Shown here piece by piece: positions 23,951-36,400 of a stretch of 59,919 bases of DNA. Made by a program: the position numbers and the translations under genes. The stretch comes from Actinomadura darangshiensis (GTDB lineage: Bacteria; Actinomycetota; Actinomycetes; Streptosporangiales; Streptosporangiaceae): the NCBI RefSeq assembly GCF_004349235.1, contig NZ_SMKY01000019.1:1-59919 (forward strand), in the 5' to 3' direction. Below the pieces are notes generated by a model. It saw only the letters and a list, made by a program, of their open reading frames with translations, was not told where the DNA came from and did no database searches. Every line of letters starts with the position of its first letter. Within the stretch, counting starts at the first letter, position 1.

Positions 23951-26900
23951 ATGCCCACCGAGAACGTCCCCCTTTCGGCGGCCCAGCGGAGCGTCTGGTA
24001 CGCGCAGCAGCTGGCGCCCGAAACGCCGATCCACATCGCGCAGTACATCGAGATCGACGGCCCCGTCGACCACGGGCTGTTCGACCGGGTGGCGCGCATC
24101 GCCGCGCACGAGGCGCTCGCGATGAACGTCCGGCTGGCCGAGCGGGACGGCCTTCCGCACCAGCTCCTCGACTCCGGCGCGACCGCCTCCATCCCCCTCG
24201 TCGACCTGTCCGGGGAGCCCGACCCGGAGGCCGCCGCACGGGTGTGGATGAAGGAGCGGATGGCCGCGCCGCTCCCGCTCGACGCCGACCGGCTGTACGT
24301 CACCGCCCTGCTGCGCCTGTCCCGGGACCGGCACTGGTGGTTCATCCGCGCGCACCACGTGATCCAGGACGGCCACAGCGGGTCGCTGGTCAGCCGCCGC
24401 GCCGCCGAGGTGTACACCTCGCTGGCGAACGGCGGCGAGTACGTCCCGTCCGAACTGGGCGACTACCGCAAGGTCCTCGCGGACGAGGACGCCTACCGGA
24501 CGTCGGAGAGGTTCGAGCGGGACCGCGCCTACTGGACCGGGCGGTTCGCCGACAAGCCGGTCGCGGTGTCGCTGTCGGACGAGATGGCCGAGCCGACCGC
24601 CGACTACCTGAGCCTGATCACCGTCGTCCCGCCGGACGCGACCGCCGGGCTCGCCGCCGGCGCCCGCCGGCTGCGCACCGCGACGCAGGGCCTCGCGATC
24701 GCCGCGACCGCCGCGTACGTGGCGCGGATGACGGGCACCGAGGACGTCATCCTCGGCCTCGCCGTCTCCGGCCGCACGACGCAGGCCGCGCGGGACACCC
24801 CGGCGATGCTCTCGACGATCCTGCCGCTGCGGGTGCGCGTCCGCCCCGACATGACGGTGGACGACCTCGTGCGCGCGGCGACGCGGGCGAGCGCGCGGGC
24901 GCTGCGCCACCAGCGCTACCGGCGCGAGGACCTGCTGCGCGACCTGCGGCTGCTCGGCGAGCGCCGCCGCCTGTACGGGCCGGTCATCAACATCATGGCG
25001 TTCGACTACCGGCTCGACTTCGCGGGCCTGCCGGCGCGGATGCACGCGCTCACGATCGGGCCGATCGACGACCTGTCGATCAACATCTACGACAACTTCG
25101 ACGGCGCCGGCATGCGCGTCGACTTCGAGGCGCACCCCGACCTCTACACCGAGGGCCAGGTGGCCGCGCACTTGGACCGTTACGTCCGGCTGCTGCGCAC
25201 GCTCGGCGACGCCGACCCGGCCACGCGGCTCCGCGACGTCGAGCTGCTGGACGAGACCGAGCGCGACACCCTTCTCCACGGCTGGAACGACACCTACCTG
25301 CCCGTCGCACCGGCCGTCGTTCCCGACCTGGTCGAAGCGCAGGCCGCCCAGGTACCCGGCGCGACCGCGGTCGTCGCCGGTGATGCCGTCCTCACCTACG
25401 CCGAGCTCAACGCCCGCGCGAACCGCCTCGCCCGCCACCTCGTCGGACGCGGGGTCGGCGCGGAGGACTTCGTCGCCCTCGCCCTCCCGCGCAACGCCGA
25501 CCTGGTGGTCGCCGCGCTGGCCGTGCTGAAGGCGGGCGCCGCCTACCAGCCGATCGACCTGGCGTACCCGTCCGACCGCATCGCCTACATGCTGCAGGAC
25601 GCCGCCCCGGCCTGCGTCATCACCACGCGCGACGCGGACCTGCCGGGAAGCACGCCGCGCGTCGAACTCGACGCGCTCGCTCTCGACGGCCTCTCCGGCG
25701 GTGACGTCACCGACGCCGAACGCGTCCGGCCGCTGCGCCCCGAGAACCCGGCCTACATCATCTACACGTCCGGTTCGACGGGCCGCCCCAAGGGCGTCGT
25801 CATCTCCCACGCCAACGTCGTCGACTTCTGCGCCGAGTCGATGGCGAGCTACGGGCCCGACCGGATGCGCCGCGTGCTGTTCTCGACGTCGCTCAACTTC
25901 GACGTCTCGGTGTTCGAGTGGCTGGTGCCGCTCACCAGCGGCGGCGAGATCGAGGTCGTCCGCGACCTCCTCGAAATCGCCGAGCGCGGCGGCTGGTCCG
26001 GGACGCTGATCAGCGGCGTCCCGTCCGCCGTGTCGGTCCTCCTCGCCAGGGGCGGGCACCCCGACGCCGCCGCCGGGGACTCGTCTTCCCGGATCCGGCT
26101 CGAGGTGGGGGACGTGGCGCTCGGCGGGGAGGCGCTGCCGCCGCAGCTCGTCCAGGACGTCCGGGCGCTGCTGCCGGAAGCGCGGATCTCCAACATCTAC
26201 GGCCCCACCGAAGCGACGATCTTCGTGACCGGCTGGTTCGACGACGGCAACGCCGAGGGCCTCGCGCCGATCGGCCGCCCGATGGCCAACACCCGCGCCT
26301 ACGTGCTGGACGAGCGGCTCAAGCCCGTCCCGGCCGGCGTGCCCGGCGAGCTGTACGTGGCGGGCGACGGCCTGGCGCGCGGCTACCTGCGCCGCCCCGG
26401 CCTGTCCGCGGACCGCTTCGTCGCCTGCCCCTTCGGCGGGCCGGGGGAGCGCATGTACCGGACGGGTGACCTGGTCCGCTGGCGATTGGGCGGTTCCCGG
26501 GGGGCGTGGGGGGTCGCCCCCCCACAGGAGGACCGCGCCCGCCAGATCGAGTACCTCGGCCGCCTCGACCACCAGGTCAAGGTGCGCGGCTTCCGCATCG
26601 AACCTGGCGAGATCGAGGCGGCACTGGCCGCGCACCCCGCCGTCACGCAGAGCGTCGTCGTCGCGCGCCGCGACGCCGCCGGGGACACCGTGCTCGCCGG
26701 TTACGTCGTCGGCTCCGCCGATCCGGCCGAACTCCGGGCCTTCGCCGCGAAGACGCTGCCGGACTACATGGTGCCGTCCGCGATCGTCGTGCTGGAGGCG
26801 ATGCCGCTCGCCCCGAACGGCAAGCTCGACCGGGCCGCGCTGCCCGAGCCGGACTTCACCGCCGGCCGCACCGCCCGCGGCCCGCGTGACGCCCGCGAGG

Positions 26901-29900
26901 AGATCCTCTGCGGGATCTTCGCCGGCGTCCTCGGGCTGGAGCGGGTCGGCATCGACGACGGGTTCTTCGACCACGGCGGCGACTCGCTGAAGGCGACCCG
27001 CGCCGTCGCCCGCGCCCGCGCGGCGCTGAACGTGGAACTGCCGGTCAGGGCGCTGTTCGAGACCCCGAGCGTCGCGGGCCTCGCCGAGTACATCGCGTCC
27101 GCGGGGGAGGCGGGGCGTCCCGCCCTGGAGGCGGTGGAACGCCCCGTCCCGCTGCCGGTGTCGTACGCGCAGGAGCGGCTCTGGTTCCTGAACCGGCTCG
27201 AAGGGCTCACCGCCACCTACAACCTGCCGATCCCGCTGCGGCTCACCGGTGCGGTCGACCACGAGGCGATGCGGGACGCGCTCCGCGACGTCGTCGCCCG
27301 GCACGAGTCGCTGCGGACGCTGTTCGGCGACGCCGACGGCGAGCCGCACCAAGTGATCCTGGCGCCGGACGAGGCCGCCCCGCGGCTCACCGTCACCGAG
27401 CCCGACGACGTGCACGGCGCCCTGTTCATGGACGCCACGCGCGGTTTCGACCTGGCGAACGAGCTGCCGGTGCGCGCCCACCTGTACCGGCTGGACGAGA
27501 ACGAGCACCTGCTCCTCATCGTCCTGCACCACATCGCCGGGGACGGCTGGTCGATGGCGCCGCTCGCCCGCGACGTGATCACCGCCTACCTCGCCCGGCT
27601 CGACGGAGACGCCCCCGCGTGGGCGCCGCTCGGCGTCCAGTACGCCGACTACGCGCTCTGGCAGCGCGACCTGCTCGGCAGCGAGAGCGACCCGGGCAGC
27701 CTCGCCGCCCGCCAGATCGCCTACTGGAAGGACGCCCTCGCCGGGCTGCCCGACCAGATCCGGCTGCCGCACGACCGCCCGCGGCCGGACCGCGCCTCCT
27801 ACCGGGGCGGGCAGGTCGCCTTCGACGTCCCGGCGGAACTGGCGGACGGCCTCCGGACGCTCGCCCGCGACCACCAGGTCAGCGTCTTCATGGTGTTCCA
27901 GGCCGCGCTCGCCGCCCTCCTCACCCGGCTCGGGGCTGGGACGGACGTGCCGATCGGCTCGCCCATCGCCGGGCGCACCGACGCCGCCCTGGACGATCTC
28001 GTCGGCGTCTTCGTCAACACGCTGGTGCTGCGGACCGACACCTCCGGCGACCCGTCGTTCGCGGAGCTGCTGGCCCGGGTCCGGGAGACCGACCTCGCCG
28101 CGTACGCGCACCAGGACGTCCCGTTCGAGCGGCTCGTCGAGGTGCTGAACCCGGTCCGGTCGCTGGCCAGGCACCCGCTGTTCCAGGTCATGCTGACCTT
28201 GCAGAACAACCCGGAGGCGTCCGTCGAGCTGCCCGGCCTGGACGTCGCCGTCGAGCCGGTGGACGCCGGGGTCGCCAAGTTCGACCTGGAGTTCCTGCTG
28301 GCGGACGCCCGCGACGGCGCGGGCGGGTTCGCGGGGACGCTCGAATACGCGCTCGACCTGTTCGACCGGGACACCGCCGGGCGGCTCGCCGGCTGGTTCC
28401 GGCGGACCCTGGAGGCCGCCGTCGCGTCCGGCGGAGCCGTCACGGCCTTGGACCTCGAACTTCCCGGCGCCCCGGAGATCGCGGAAGCGCCGACCGAGAA
28501 GCGGCTCGTCGCGTACGTCGTCGCCGCGCCCGGCCAGACGCTCGACCCGGAGGAGCTGCGCGCCCACATCCGGGAGAGCCTGCCCGAGTCGATGGTGCCC
28601 GCCGCGGTCGTCGTCCTGGACGAGATGCCGCTCACCCCGAACGGCAAGGTCGACGCCAAGGCGCTCCCGAAGCCGGAGCTGACCATCCTCCCGGCGACCG
28701 CGTTCCGCGCCCCGTCCGGGGAGGCGGAGGAGGCCGTCGCCGCCGTCTTCGCCGACCTGCTCGGCGTGCACGGGGTCGGCGCCGACGACGACTTCTTCGC
28801 GCTCGGCGGCAACTCGCTCGTCGCGATGCGGGTCGTCAGCCGCGTCCGCCGCGCACTGGACGTCGAACTGCCCGTCCGCGCCCTGTTCGAGGCGCCGACC
28901 GTCGCGAGCCTCGCCGCGCTGCTGGAGGGCGGTGCCTCGCCGGGCCGTCCCGCGCTGGAGCCGCGCGAGCGCCCCGAGGTGATCCCGCCGTCGTACGCGC
29001 AGCAGCGGCTCTGGTTCCTCGGCCGGTTCGAGGGGCCCTCCGCCACCTACAACATGCCGGCCGCGCTGCGCATCCGCGGCCCCCTGGACGTGGCCGCGGT
29101 CCGCGCCGCCGTCGGCGACCTCGTCGCACGACACGAGTCGCTCCGCACGATCCTGCCGGACGCGGGGGGAGTGCCCCGCCAGCTCATCCTGGACCCGGCC
29201 GCCGCCCGTCCCGAGCTGGAGGTCACCGAGACGACCGAGGCGGAGCTGCCGTCGCGGCTCGCCATGGCCGCCGGGTACACCTTCGACATCTCGGCCGAGC
29301 CGCCGCTCCGCGCCCACCTGTTCCGGGTCGGGCCGCACGAGCATGTGGCGCTGCTGCTCATGCACCACATCGGCGGCGACGGCTGGTCGATGGCGCCGCT
29401 GTCGCGCGACTTCATCACCGCTTACGCCGCCCGTGCCGGGGGCGGTGAGCCCGAGTGGGCGCCGCTTCCCGTCCAGTACGCCGACTACACGCTCTGGCAG
29501 CAGGACCTCTTCGGCTCCGAGGACGACCCGGACAGCCTGATCTCGGCGCAGATCGCGTACTGGCGGGACGCTCTGGCCGGACTGCCGGAGGAGCTCGCGC
29601 TGCCGGCCGACCGGCCGCGCCCGGCCGCGGCGTCCTACCGGGGCGGGACGGCCCGGTTCCGGCTCGGCGCCGACGTCCGCGCGGGCGTCGTGAAGGTGGC
29701 CCAGGAGACCGGTGCCAGCCCGTTCATGGTCGCGCAGGCCGCGTTCGCCGCCCTCCTCACCCGGCTCGGCGCCGGGACGGACGTGCCGATCGGCTCGCCC
29801 ATCGCCGGGCGCACCGACGAGGCCCTCGACGACCTGGTCGGCATGTTCGTCAACATGCTCGTCTTCCGGACCGACACGTCCGGCGACCCCTCGTTCCGCG

Positions 29901-32900
29901 AGCTGGTCGGCCGGGTGAAGGAGACCGGCCTGGCCGCGTACGCGCACCAGGACGTCCCGTTCGAGCGGCTCGTCGAGGTGCTCAACCCGCCGCGCCACCT
30001 CGCCCGCCACCCGCTGTTCCAGGTCGGGCTGACGTTCCAGAACAATCCCGAGGCACGGCTGGAGATGCCCGGGTTCACTGCCGAGCCGGAGCCGCTGGCG
30101 GCCGGAGTGTCCCGGTTCGACCTGCTGATGATCCTCACCGAGCGGGAGGACGGGCTCGACGGCGAGCTGGAGTACGCCCTCGACCTGTACGACCCGTCCA
30201 CCGCGCAGCGCCTCGTCGAGCGGTTCGAGCGGTTCCTGTCGGCGCTGCTGGCCGCGCCCGACGCGCCGATAGGGTCCGCCGACGTCCTGTCGGCGAGGGA
30301 GCGGTCGCTGATCCTCGGCGAGTGGGCGGGAGGTTCACCCGCCCCGGTGGAGCGGGCCACGATTCCGGCGCTGTTCGAGGCGCAGGCGGCGGCACGCCCG
30401 GACGCGCCGGCCGTCACGTTCGAGGGCGTGTCGTGGACGTATGCCGAGGTCAACGCTAAGGCGAACCGTCTCGCACGGCGGCTCGCCGAGCGGGGTGCGG
30501 GGCCCGAGCAGTTGGTCGCGCTGGCGCTGCCGCGGTCGGCCGGCCTCGTGGTGGCGATCCTGGCCGTCCTGAAGGCGGGCGCGGCCTACGTCCCGATCGA
30601 CCCGGACTATCCGGCAGACCGCATCGCTTACATGGTCGAGGACGCGAAGCCCGTCCTCACCCTCGGACCGGACGACCTGGACGCGACCGGCTACGACGAC
30701 ACCAATCTCGGCGTCGCCATCTCCCCGGACCACCCGGCGTACGTCATCTACACGTCCGGCTCGACAGGCCGCCCCAAGGGCGTGGTGATCCCGCACCAGA
30801 ACGTGGTGCGGTTGCTGCGCTCCACCGAGCAATGGTTCGACTTCGGCCCGGACGATGTGTGGACGCTCTTCCACTCCTACGCGTTCGACTTCACGGTGTG
30901 GGAGCTGTGGGGCTCGCTGCTCTACGGCGGCCGGCTCGTCGTCGTCCCGTACCTGACATCGCGTTCACCGGAGGACTTCCTCGCTCTCCTGGCACGCGAG
31001 AGGGTGACCGTCCTCAACCAGACGCCGTCGGCGTTCTACCAGCTGATGGCGGCCGACAAGGAGAACCCGGGCACCGACCTGGCCCTGCGCTACATCGTCT
31101 TCGGCGGCGAAGCCCTCGAACTGGGCCGCCTTGAGGACTGGTACTCGCGGCACGACGAGGACGCCCCGGCACTCGTCAACATGTACGGCATCACCGAGAC
31201 CACGGTGCATGTCTCGTACCTCGCCCTGGACCGCGCCTACGCGGCGACCGCGCCCGGCAGCGTCATCGGCACCGGCATCCCCGACCTGCGCGTCTACGTC
31301 CTAGATGATCGGCTCCAGCCGGTCGCCCCGGGTGTCGCCGGCGAGCTGTACGTGTCCGGCGCGGGCCTCGCGCGCGGCTACCTCAACCGGCCGGGCCTGT
31401 CCGCCGAGCGGTTCGTCGCCGACCCGTTCGGCGCGCCGGGCGCCCGCATGTACCGGACGGGCGACGTCGCGCGCCGGCTGAACGACGGCCGCCTCGACTA
31501 CCTCGGCCGCAGCGACCAGCAGGTGCAGCTGCGCGGCTTCCGGATCGAGCCGGGCGAGATCGAGTCGGTACTCGCCCGGCACGACACGGTCTCGGACGTC
31601 GCCGTGGTCGTCCGCGACGACCGCCTCGTCGCCTACGTCGCCGGGTCCGGCATCGACGCGGCGGAGCTGCGCCGGTCCGCCGGCAGGGACCTGCCCGCCC
31701 ACATGGTCCCGGCCGCGGTCGTCGAGCTGGACGCGCTGCCGCTCACCGTCAACGGCAAGCTCGACCGGAACGCGCTGCCCGCGCCCGGCCGCACCGCCAA
31801 GGTCTCCGCCCGCGAGCCCCGCACACCCGAGGAGGAGACCCTGGCCCGCCTGTTCGCCGAGGTGCTCGGCCTGGACCGGGTCGGGATCGACGACGGGTTC
31901 TTCGACCTCGGCGGCGACTCGATCATCGCCATCCAGGTCGTCTCCCGCGCGCGCCGGTCCGGCCTGGTCATCACGCCGCGCGATGTGTTCCAGCACCAGA
32001 ACGTCGAGGAGCTGGCCGCCATCGCGCGGCCGGTCGGCGAGGACGAGGAGATCGAGGCGGAGGCGCCGGGCGCCGGCGTCGGCCCCGTCCCGATCACCCC
32101 GATCATCGCCTGGCTCCGCGACCGGGTCGCCGGCGACGCGTCGCTGATCAGCGGTTTCCACCAGGCGATGCTGCTCCGCACCCCGCCGGACCTCGGCCTG
32201 GAGAAGCTGACCGCCGCGCTCCGGACCCTCCTGGACCACCACGACGTCCTGCGGTTGCGCCTGGACGGCTGGCAGCCGGTCGTCCGGCAGCCGGGCTCGT
32301 CCGGCGCGTCCGACCTCGTGACCCGCATCGACGTCGCGGGCATGGACTCGGAAAAGGTCCGGTCCGTCATCGGCGAGCAGGCCGCCGCCGCCCGCGACCG
32401 CCTCGACCCGGTCGCCGGGACGGTCGCGCAGCTCGTCTGGTTCGACGCGGGCCAGGAGCAGGGACGCCTGCTCGTCGTCCTGCACCACCTCGTCGTGGAC
32501 GGCGTGTCGTGGCGCATCCTCCTGCCCGACCTCGTCACGGCCTGGGCCGGGGGAGAGCTCCAGCCGGTCGGGACGTCGTTCCGCCGCTGGGCGCAGAAGC
32601 TCACCGCGGCCGAACGGGACGAGGACGCGCTGGAGGACTGGCTCGACATCGTCGACGGCCCGCCGCAGAACATCGCGGCCCGCGCGCTCGACCCGCGCGT
32701 GGACATCGCGGCCCGCGCCCGCTCGGTCACCCTCGACCTGCCCGCCGACGTGACCGGGCCGCTGCTCACCGACGTGCCCGCCGCGTTCCACGGGCGCGCC
32801 AACGACGTCCTCCTCACGGGCCTCGCCGTCGCGGTCGCCCGGTGGCGCAGGCACCACGGCGGGCGCGGCAGCGGAGTCCTCATCGATCTCGAAGGCCACG

Positions 32901-33481
32901 GCCGCGACGACGTCGTCCCCGGCGTCGACGTCTCCCGGACGGCGGGCTGGTTCACCTCGATCCATCCCGTCCGGCTGGACGCGGGCAACGCGACCGGCGG
33001 CGCGGCCGTCAAGAAGGTGAAGGAGCAGCTCAGGGCCGTCCCGGACGCCCTCGGCTACGGCCTGCTCCGGCACGTCGACGGCGACGGGGAACTGGCCGGG
33101 GCGCCGCCCGCGCAGATCGCGTTCAACTACCTCGGCCGGATCGCGCCGGGCGACGACGGCGGCGACTGGACGCTCGCGCCGGAGGACCTGCCCGCGGGCG
33201 AGGACCCCCGCATGCCGATGGCGCACGCCCTGGAGATCAACGCCGTCACCCGCGACCTCCCGGCCGGCCCCGTGCTGTCCGCGACGTGGACGTGGCCGGG
33301 CGGGCTGCTCGACGCCGGCGACGTCCGGGAGCTGGCGGACGGCTGGTTCGCGGCCCTGCGCGGCCTCGTCGCGGACGTCGCCGCCGGGGAGTCCGCCGGG
33401 TTCACCCCGTCCGACCTGCTCGTCGACCTGGACCAGGGCGAGATCGACCGCCTGCAGACCGCGTGGAGGCAGAGCCGGTGA
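23951..33481 (+). CDS. NRPS1: starter C-A-PCP / C-[A9-A10 only]-PCP / C-A(Thr)-PCP-E
   Basis: 3176 residues. Module 1: starter-type C (8-430, EntF/DhbF-like, HHVIQDG), A (445-965, code read as D-V-F-S-A-G-I-I-F, substrate not recognised, A10 Lys958), PCP (Ser1012). Module 2: C (1060-1495, HHIAGDG at 1193), then no adenylation core; only the second half of the small subdomain (about 1513-1577: [33 protein letters not shown] with Lys1566), then PCP (Ser1622 in GGNSL). Module 3: C (HHIGGDG at 1805), A (D-F-W-N-V-G-M-V-H, the threonine code; Lys2603), PCP (Ser2657), E (HHLVVDG at 2845). The ATG at 23951 follows GGGGAAAG. The module-2 gap appears to be filled in trans by the adenylation core encoded at 21946. 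The GTGA overlap with NRPS2 indicates translational coupling. Confidence 0.97.
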   Translation: MPTENVPLSAAQRSVWYAQQLAPETPIHIAQYIEIDGPVDHGLFDRVARIAAHEALAMNVRLAERDGLPHQLLDSGATASIPLVDLSGEPDPEAAARVWMKERMAAPLPLDADRLYVTALLRLSRDRHWWFIRAHHVIQDGHSGSLVSRRAAEVYTSLANGGEYVPSELGDYRKVLADEDAYRTSERFERDRAYWTGRFADKPVAVSLSDEMAEPTADYLSLITVVPPDATAGLAAGARRLRTATQGLAIAATAAYVARMTGTEDVILGLAVSGRTTQAARDTPAMLSTILPLRVRVRPDMTVDDLVRAATRASARALRHQRYRREDLLRDLRLLGERRRLYGPVINIMAFDYRLDFAGLPARMHALTIGPIDDLSINIYDNFDGAGMRVDFEAHPDLYTEGQVAAHLDRYVRLLRTLGDADPATRLRDVELLDETERDTLLHGWNDTYLPVAPAVVPDLVEAQAAQVPGATAVVAGDAVLTYAELNARANRLARHLVGRGVGAEDFVALALPRNADLVVAALAVLKAGAAYQPIDLAYPSDRIAYMLQDAAPACVITTRDADLPGSTPRVELDALALDGLSGGDVTDAERVRPLRPENPAYIIYTSGSTGRPKGVVISHANVVDFCAESMASYGPDRMRRVLFSTSLNFDVSVFEWLVPLTSGGEIEVVRDLLEIAERGGWSGTLISGVPSAVSVLLARGGHPDAAAGDSSSRIRLEVGDVALGGEALPPQLVQDVRALLPEARISNIYGPTEATIFVTGWFDDGNAEGLAPIGRPMANTRAYVLDERLKPVPAGVPGELYVAGDGLARGYLRRPGLSADRFVACPFGGPGERMYRTGDLVRWRLGGSRGAWGVAPPQEDRARQIEYLGRLDHQVKVRGFRIEPGEIEAALAAHPAVTQSVVVARRDAAGDTVLAGYVVGSADPAELRAFAAKTLPDYMVPSAIVVLEAMPLAPNGKLDRAALPEPDFTAGRTARGPRDAREEILCGIFAGVLGLERVGIDDGFFDHGGDSLKATRAVARARAALNVELPVRALFETPSVAGLAEYIASAGEAGRPALEAVERPVPLPVSYAQERLWFLNRLEGLTATYNLPIPLRLTGAVDHEAMRDALRDVVARHESLRTLFGDADGEPHQVILAPDEAAPRLTVTEPDDVHGALFMDATRGFDLANELPVRAHLYRLDENEHLLLIVLHHIAGDGWSMAPLARDVITAYLARLDGDAPAWAPLGVQYADYALWQRDLLGSESDPGSLAARQIAYWKDALAGLPDQIRLPHDRPRPDRASYRGGQVAFDVPAELADGLRTLARDHQVSVFMVFQAALAALLTRLGAGTDVPIGSPIAGRTDAALDDLVGVFVNTLVLRTDTSGDPSFAELLARVRETDLAAYAHQDVPFERLVEVLNPVRSLARHPLFQVMLTLQNNPEASVELPGLDVAVEPVDAGVAKFDLEFLLADARDGAGGFAGTLEYALDLFDRDTAGRLAGWFRRTLEAAVASGGAVTALDLELPGAPEIAEAPTEKRLVAYVVAAPGQTLDPEELRAHIRESLPESMVPAAVVVLDEMPLTPNGKVDAKALPKPELTILPATAFRAPSGEAEEAVAAVFADLLGVHGVGADDDFFALGGNSLVAMRVVSRVRRALDVELPVRALFEAPTVASLAALLEGGASPGRPALEPRERPEVIPPSYAQQRLWFLGRFEGPSATYNMPAALRIRGPLDVAAVRAAVGDLVARHESLRTILPDAGGVPRQLILDPAAARPELEVTETTEAELPSRLAMAAGYTFDISAEPPLRAHLFRVGPHEHVALLLMHHIGGDGWSMAPLSRDFITAYAARAGGGEPEWAPLPVQYADYTLWQQDLFGSEDDPDSLISAQIAYWRDALAGLPEELALPADRPRPAAASYRGGTARFRLGADVRAGVVKVAQETGASPFMVAQAAFAALLTRLGAGTDVPIGSPIAGRTDEALDDLVGMFVNMLVFRTDTSGDPSFRELVGRVKETGLAAYAHQDVPFERLVEVLNPPRHLARHPLFQVGLTFQNNPEARLEMPGFTAEPEPLAAGVSRFDLLMILTEREDGLDGELEYALDLYDPSTAQRLVERFERFLSALLAAPDAPIGSADVLSARERSLILGEWAGGSPAPVERATIPALFEAQAAARPDAPAVTFEGVSWTYAEVNAKANRLARRLAERGAGPEQLVALALPRSAGLVVAILAVLKAGAAYVPIDPDYPADRIAYMVEDAKPVLTLGPDDLDATGYDDTNLGVAISPDHPAYVIYTSGSTGRPKGVVIPHQNVVRLLRSTEQWFDFGPDDVWTLFHSYAFDFTVWELWGSLLYGGRLVVVPYLTSRSPEDFLALLARERVTVLNQTPSAFYQLMAADKENPGTDLALRYIVFGGEALELGRLEDWYSRHDEDAPALVNMYGITETTVHVSYLALDRAYAATAPGSVIGTGIPDLRVYVLDDRLQPVAPGVAGELYVSGAGLARGYLNRPGLSAERFVADPFGAPGARMYRTGDVARRLNDGRLDYLGRSDQQVQLRGFRIEPGEIESVLARHDTVSDVAVVVRDDRLVAYVAGSGIDAAELRRSAGRDLPAHMVPAAVVELDALPLTVNGKLDRNALPAPGRTAKVSAREPRTPEEETLARLFAEVLGLDRVGIDDGFFDLGGDSIIAIQVVSRARRSGLVITPRDVFQHQNVEELAAIARPVGEDEEIEAEAPGAGVGPVPITPIIAWLRDRVAGDASLISGFHQAMLLRTPPDLGLEKLTAALRTLLDHHDVLRLRLDGWQPVVRQPGSSGASDLVTRIDVAGMDSEKVRSVIGEQAAAARDRLDPVAGTVAQLVWFDAGQEQGRLLVVLHHLVVDGVSWRILLPDLVTAWAGGELQPVGTSFRRWAQKLTAAERDEDALEDWLDIVDGPPQNIAARALDPRVDIAARARSVTLDLPADVTGPLLTDVPAAFHGRANDVLLTGLAVAVARWRRHHGGRGSGVLIDLEGHGRDDVVPGVDVSRTAGWFTSIHPVRLDAGNATGGAAVKKVKEQLRAVPDALGYGLLRHVDGDGELAGAPPAQIAFNYLGRIAPGDDGGDWTLAPEDLPAGEDPRMPMAHALEINAVTRDLPAGPVLSATWTWPGGLLDAGDVRELADGWFAALRGLVADVAAGESAGFTPSDLLVDLDQGEIDRLQTAWRQSR
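26496..26528 (-). repeat. GC-rich palindromic repeat, copy 2 (in frame inside NRPS1 A1)
   Basis: CCCGGGGGGCGTGGGGGGTC followed by GCCCCCCCACAGG, the reverse orientation of copies 1 and 3. It inserts roughly [12 protein letters not shown] between motifs A7 and A8 of the first adenylation domain and keeps the frame. Confidence 0.6.
28496..28681 (+). other. Orphan adenylation A9-A10 segment in NRPS1 module 2
   Basis: Encodes [14 protein letters not shown], then [20 protein letters not shown] (A9) and [17 protein letters not shown] (A10), joined directly to the C-domain linker upstream ([14 protein letters not shown]) and to the PCP downstream. It begins at the beta-strand that normally follows the loop after VVVxE, exactly where the discrete adenylation protein (21946-23490) ends. 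The catalytic lysine (Lys1566 of NRPS1) is present. Confidence 0.92.
30361..32040 (+). repeat. Duplicated Thr A-PCP segment, copy in NRPS1
   Basis: Nearly identical to 37971-39650 in NRPS2. Matching landmarks (start, Asp235 codon, A10 lysine, PCP serine, end) all differ by exactly 7610 bases, so there is no net insertion or deletion over about 1.68 kb. Even unusual codons such as GCTAAG and CGTCTC near A1 are shared. Confidence 0.85.
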
Positions 33482-36400
33482 ACCGGGGTGATCTCGAGGA
33501 CATCCTGCCGCTGTCGCCGCTGCAGCAGGGCTTCTTCTTCCACGCCCTCGTCGACGCCGGCGACGGCGACGTCTACACGGCCCAGCTCGTCCTCGATCTT
33601 GAGGGGCCCCTGGACGTCCCGGCGCTGCGGACCGCCGCCGAGACGCTGCTGCGCCGGCACGCCAACCTGCGGGCCGCGTTCTGGCACGAGGACCTGTCGC
33701 GCCCCGTCCAGGTGATCCCGCGCACGGTCGAGCTGCCGTGGGAGGAGATCACCGCGTCCGGGGCCGAGGCCGATGCCGTCGTCGCGCGGGAGCGGGCGCG
33801 CGGCTTCGACATGACCGCGCCGCCGCTGCTGCGGTTCGTCCTCGTCCGGACGGCGCCGGAGCGGTTCCGGCTCGTCTTCACCAACCACCACATCCTGCTG
33901 GACGGCTGGTCCACGCCGGTCCTCGCGACCGAGCTGTTCCTGCTCTACATGCAGGGCGGCCACGACACGGGGATGCCGCGCGTCACCCCGTACAAGAACT
34001 ACCTGGCCTGGCTCGCCCAGCAGGACCGCGCCGCCGCCGAAGAGGCGTGGCGCCGCGCCCTCGACGGCGTGGACGCCCCCGGCCTCGTCGCCCCCGAGGC
34101 CGCCGGCCGCGCCCCGCGGCCCCCGCGGCGGACCATCACCGAGCTGGACGGGCGCACCACCCGCCGCCTCACCCGCGCGGCCCGCCGCCACGGTGTCACG
34201 CTGAGCACCGTGCTGCAGGGCGCGTGGGGTCTCGTCCTCGGACGGCTCCTCGGCTCCGACGACGTCGTGTTCGGCGCGACCGTCTCCGGCCGCCCGCCCG
34301 AACTGCCCGGCGTCGAGCAGATGATCGGCCTGTTCATCAACACGCTGCCGGTCCGCGTCCGGTACCGCCAGGACGAGCCGCTCGGCACGCTGATGGAACG
34401 GCTCCAGGACGAGCAGACCGCCCTCCTCGCCCACCACCACCTGGGCCTCACCGACATCCAGCGCGCGGCCGGCCACGGCGGCACGCTGTTCGACACGATG
34501 ACGGTGCTGGAGAACTACCCGTTCGACCCGTCCGCCATGGACGGCCCGCTCAACGGCGTCCGCATCGCGGCGGCCGACTCCTACGACGCGACCCATTTCC
34601 CGCTGTCGTTCGTCGCCGTGCCGGGCGAGAACCTGTCGCTCCGCCTGCACTACCGGCCGGACGCGTTCGAGCAGCCGGTCGTCGAAGCGCTGCTGGCCCG
34701 CGTCCGCCGCTTCCTGGAGGCCTTCGCCGACGACTCCGGCCGCCTGATCGGCGCCGTCGACCTCGCGAGCGGCACCGAACGCACGGCGCTGGCGGCCTGG
34801 AACGACACGGCCGGCGACATCCCGTCCGGCACCCTCCCGGTCCTGTTCGAATCGCAGGCCGCCCGCACGCCCTCGGAAGCGGCCCTCGTCTGCGGCGACA
34901 CCGCCTTGAGCTACGCGGAACTGAACGAACGCGCCAACCGCCTCGCCCACGAGCTCATCGCCCGGGGCATCGGCCCCGAAGACCGCGTCGCCCTGGTCCT
35001 CCCGCGCACCCCCGAGATCGTCGTCGCGATCCTCGGCGTCCTGAAGGCCGGAGCGGCCTACGTTCCTATCGACCCGGAGTACCCGCCGGACCGCATCGCC
35101 TTCATGCTGTCCGATGCCCGCCCGGCCCTCACCATCACGGCCGACGGCCTGCCGGCAGCGGCGGCGCGGCCGGGGCACGACCCGTCCGACCGGGATCGGG
35201 TGCGGGCACTGCGGCCGGAGAACGCCGCGTACGTCATCTACACATCCGGGTCCACGGGGCGGCCCAAGGGCGTGACCGTGCCGCATGCGGGCGTGCTCAA
35301 CTACTTCGAGGCGCATCGGGACGCCTTCATCGACCCGGTGAGCGAGTCCGCCGGCGGACGCCGGATGCGCTTCGCCCATCTGGCGTCGTTCTCGTTCGAC
35401 ACGTCCTGGATGGGCCTGCTGTGGATGATGCACGGCCACGAGCTGCACCTCATCGGCGACGAGACCCGCCGCGACGCCGAGGCGTACACCGCGTACGTGG
35501 CACGCGCGCGGATCGACCTGGTGAACACCACCCCGTCGCATTTCGCCTCACTCCGCGAATCGGGCCTGCTGGCCGACGAGCGGTACCTGCCGGCACACCT
35601 TCTTCTCGGCGGCGAGGCGATCAGCGAGAGCCTCTGGGACGATCTGCGCGCCATCCCCGGGCTCACCGCCCGGAACTTCTACGGGCCGACCGAGTCGACC
35701 ATCGACACCATGAACCAGGTCGTCGGCCGCAGCGAGCGCCCGGCCATCGGCTCGCCCTACCGCAACACCCGCTCCTACGTCCTGGACACCGCTCTCCAGC
35801 CCGTCCCGGCCGGGGTCCCCGGTGAGCTCTACCTGGCCGGTGCCCAGCTCGCGCGCGGGTACCTCGGCCGTCCCGGCCTGTCCGCCGAGCGGTTCGTCGC
35901 CGACCCGTTCGGCGCGCCGGGCGACCGCATGTACCGGACCGGCGACCTGGCCCGATGGCGCCCGGACGGGACGATCGAGTACCTCGGCCGCACCGACGAC
36001 CAGGTCAAGATCCGCGGCTTCCGGGTGGAGCCGGGCGAGATCGAGAACGTCCTCGCCGGGTGCGACGGGGTCGTGCGGGCCGCCGTGGTCGTCCGCGAGG
36101 ACCGGCCCGGCGACAAGCGCCTCGCCGCCTACCTCGTGGGGCCGGACGTCGACGTCGCGGCCGTCCGCCGGTTCGCGGCGGAGCGGCTGCCCGACCACAT
36201 GGTCCCGGCGTTCACCGTCCTCGACGCGCTGCCCCTCACCGTGAACGGCAAGCTCGACCGGGCCGCCCTGCCCGCGCCCGGAACCGGCGCCGCCGCGAGC
36301 CGCGCGCCGCGCTCGCCGCAGGAGGAGATCCTCTGCGGGCTGTTCGCCGAGATCCTCGGCGTGTCCAGAGTGGGCGTGACCGACGGGTTCTTCGAGCTCG

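Noticed and set aside
23381..30010. A 2.2-thousand-codon open frame on the minus strand opposite NRPS1
   Set aside because: It is the antisense of NRPS coding sequence in very GC-rich DNA; its translation is low-complexity Arg/Val/Gly/Asp and has no domain. The same holds for long antisense frames at 31301-33226, 33127-38304, 38569-41373 and 41193-45656.
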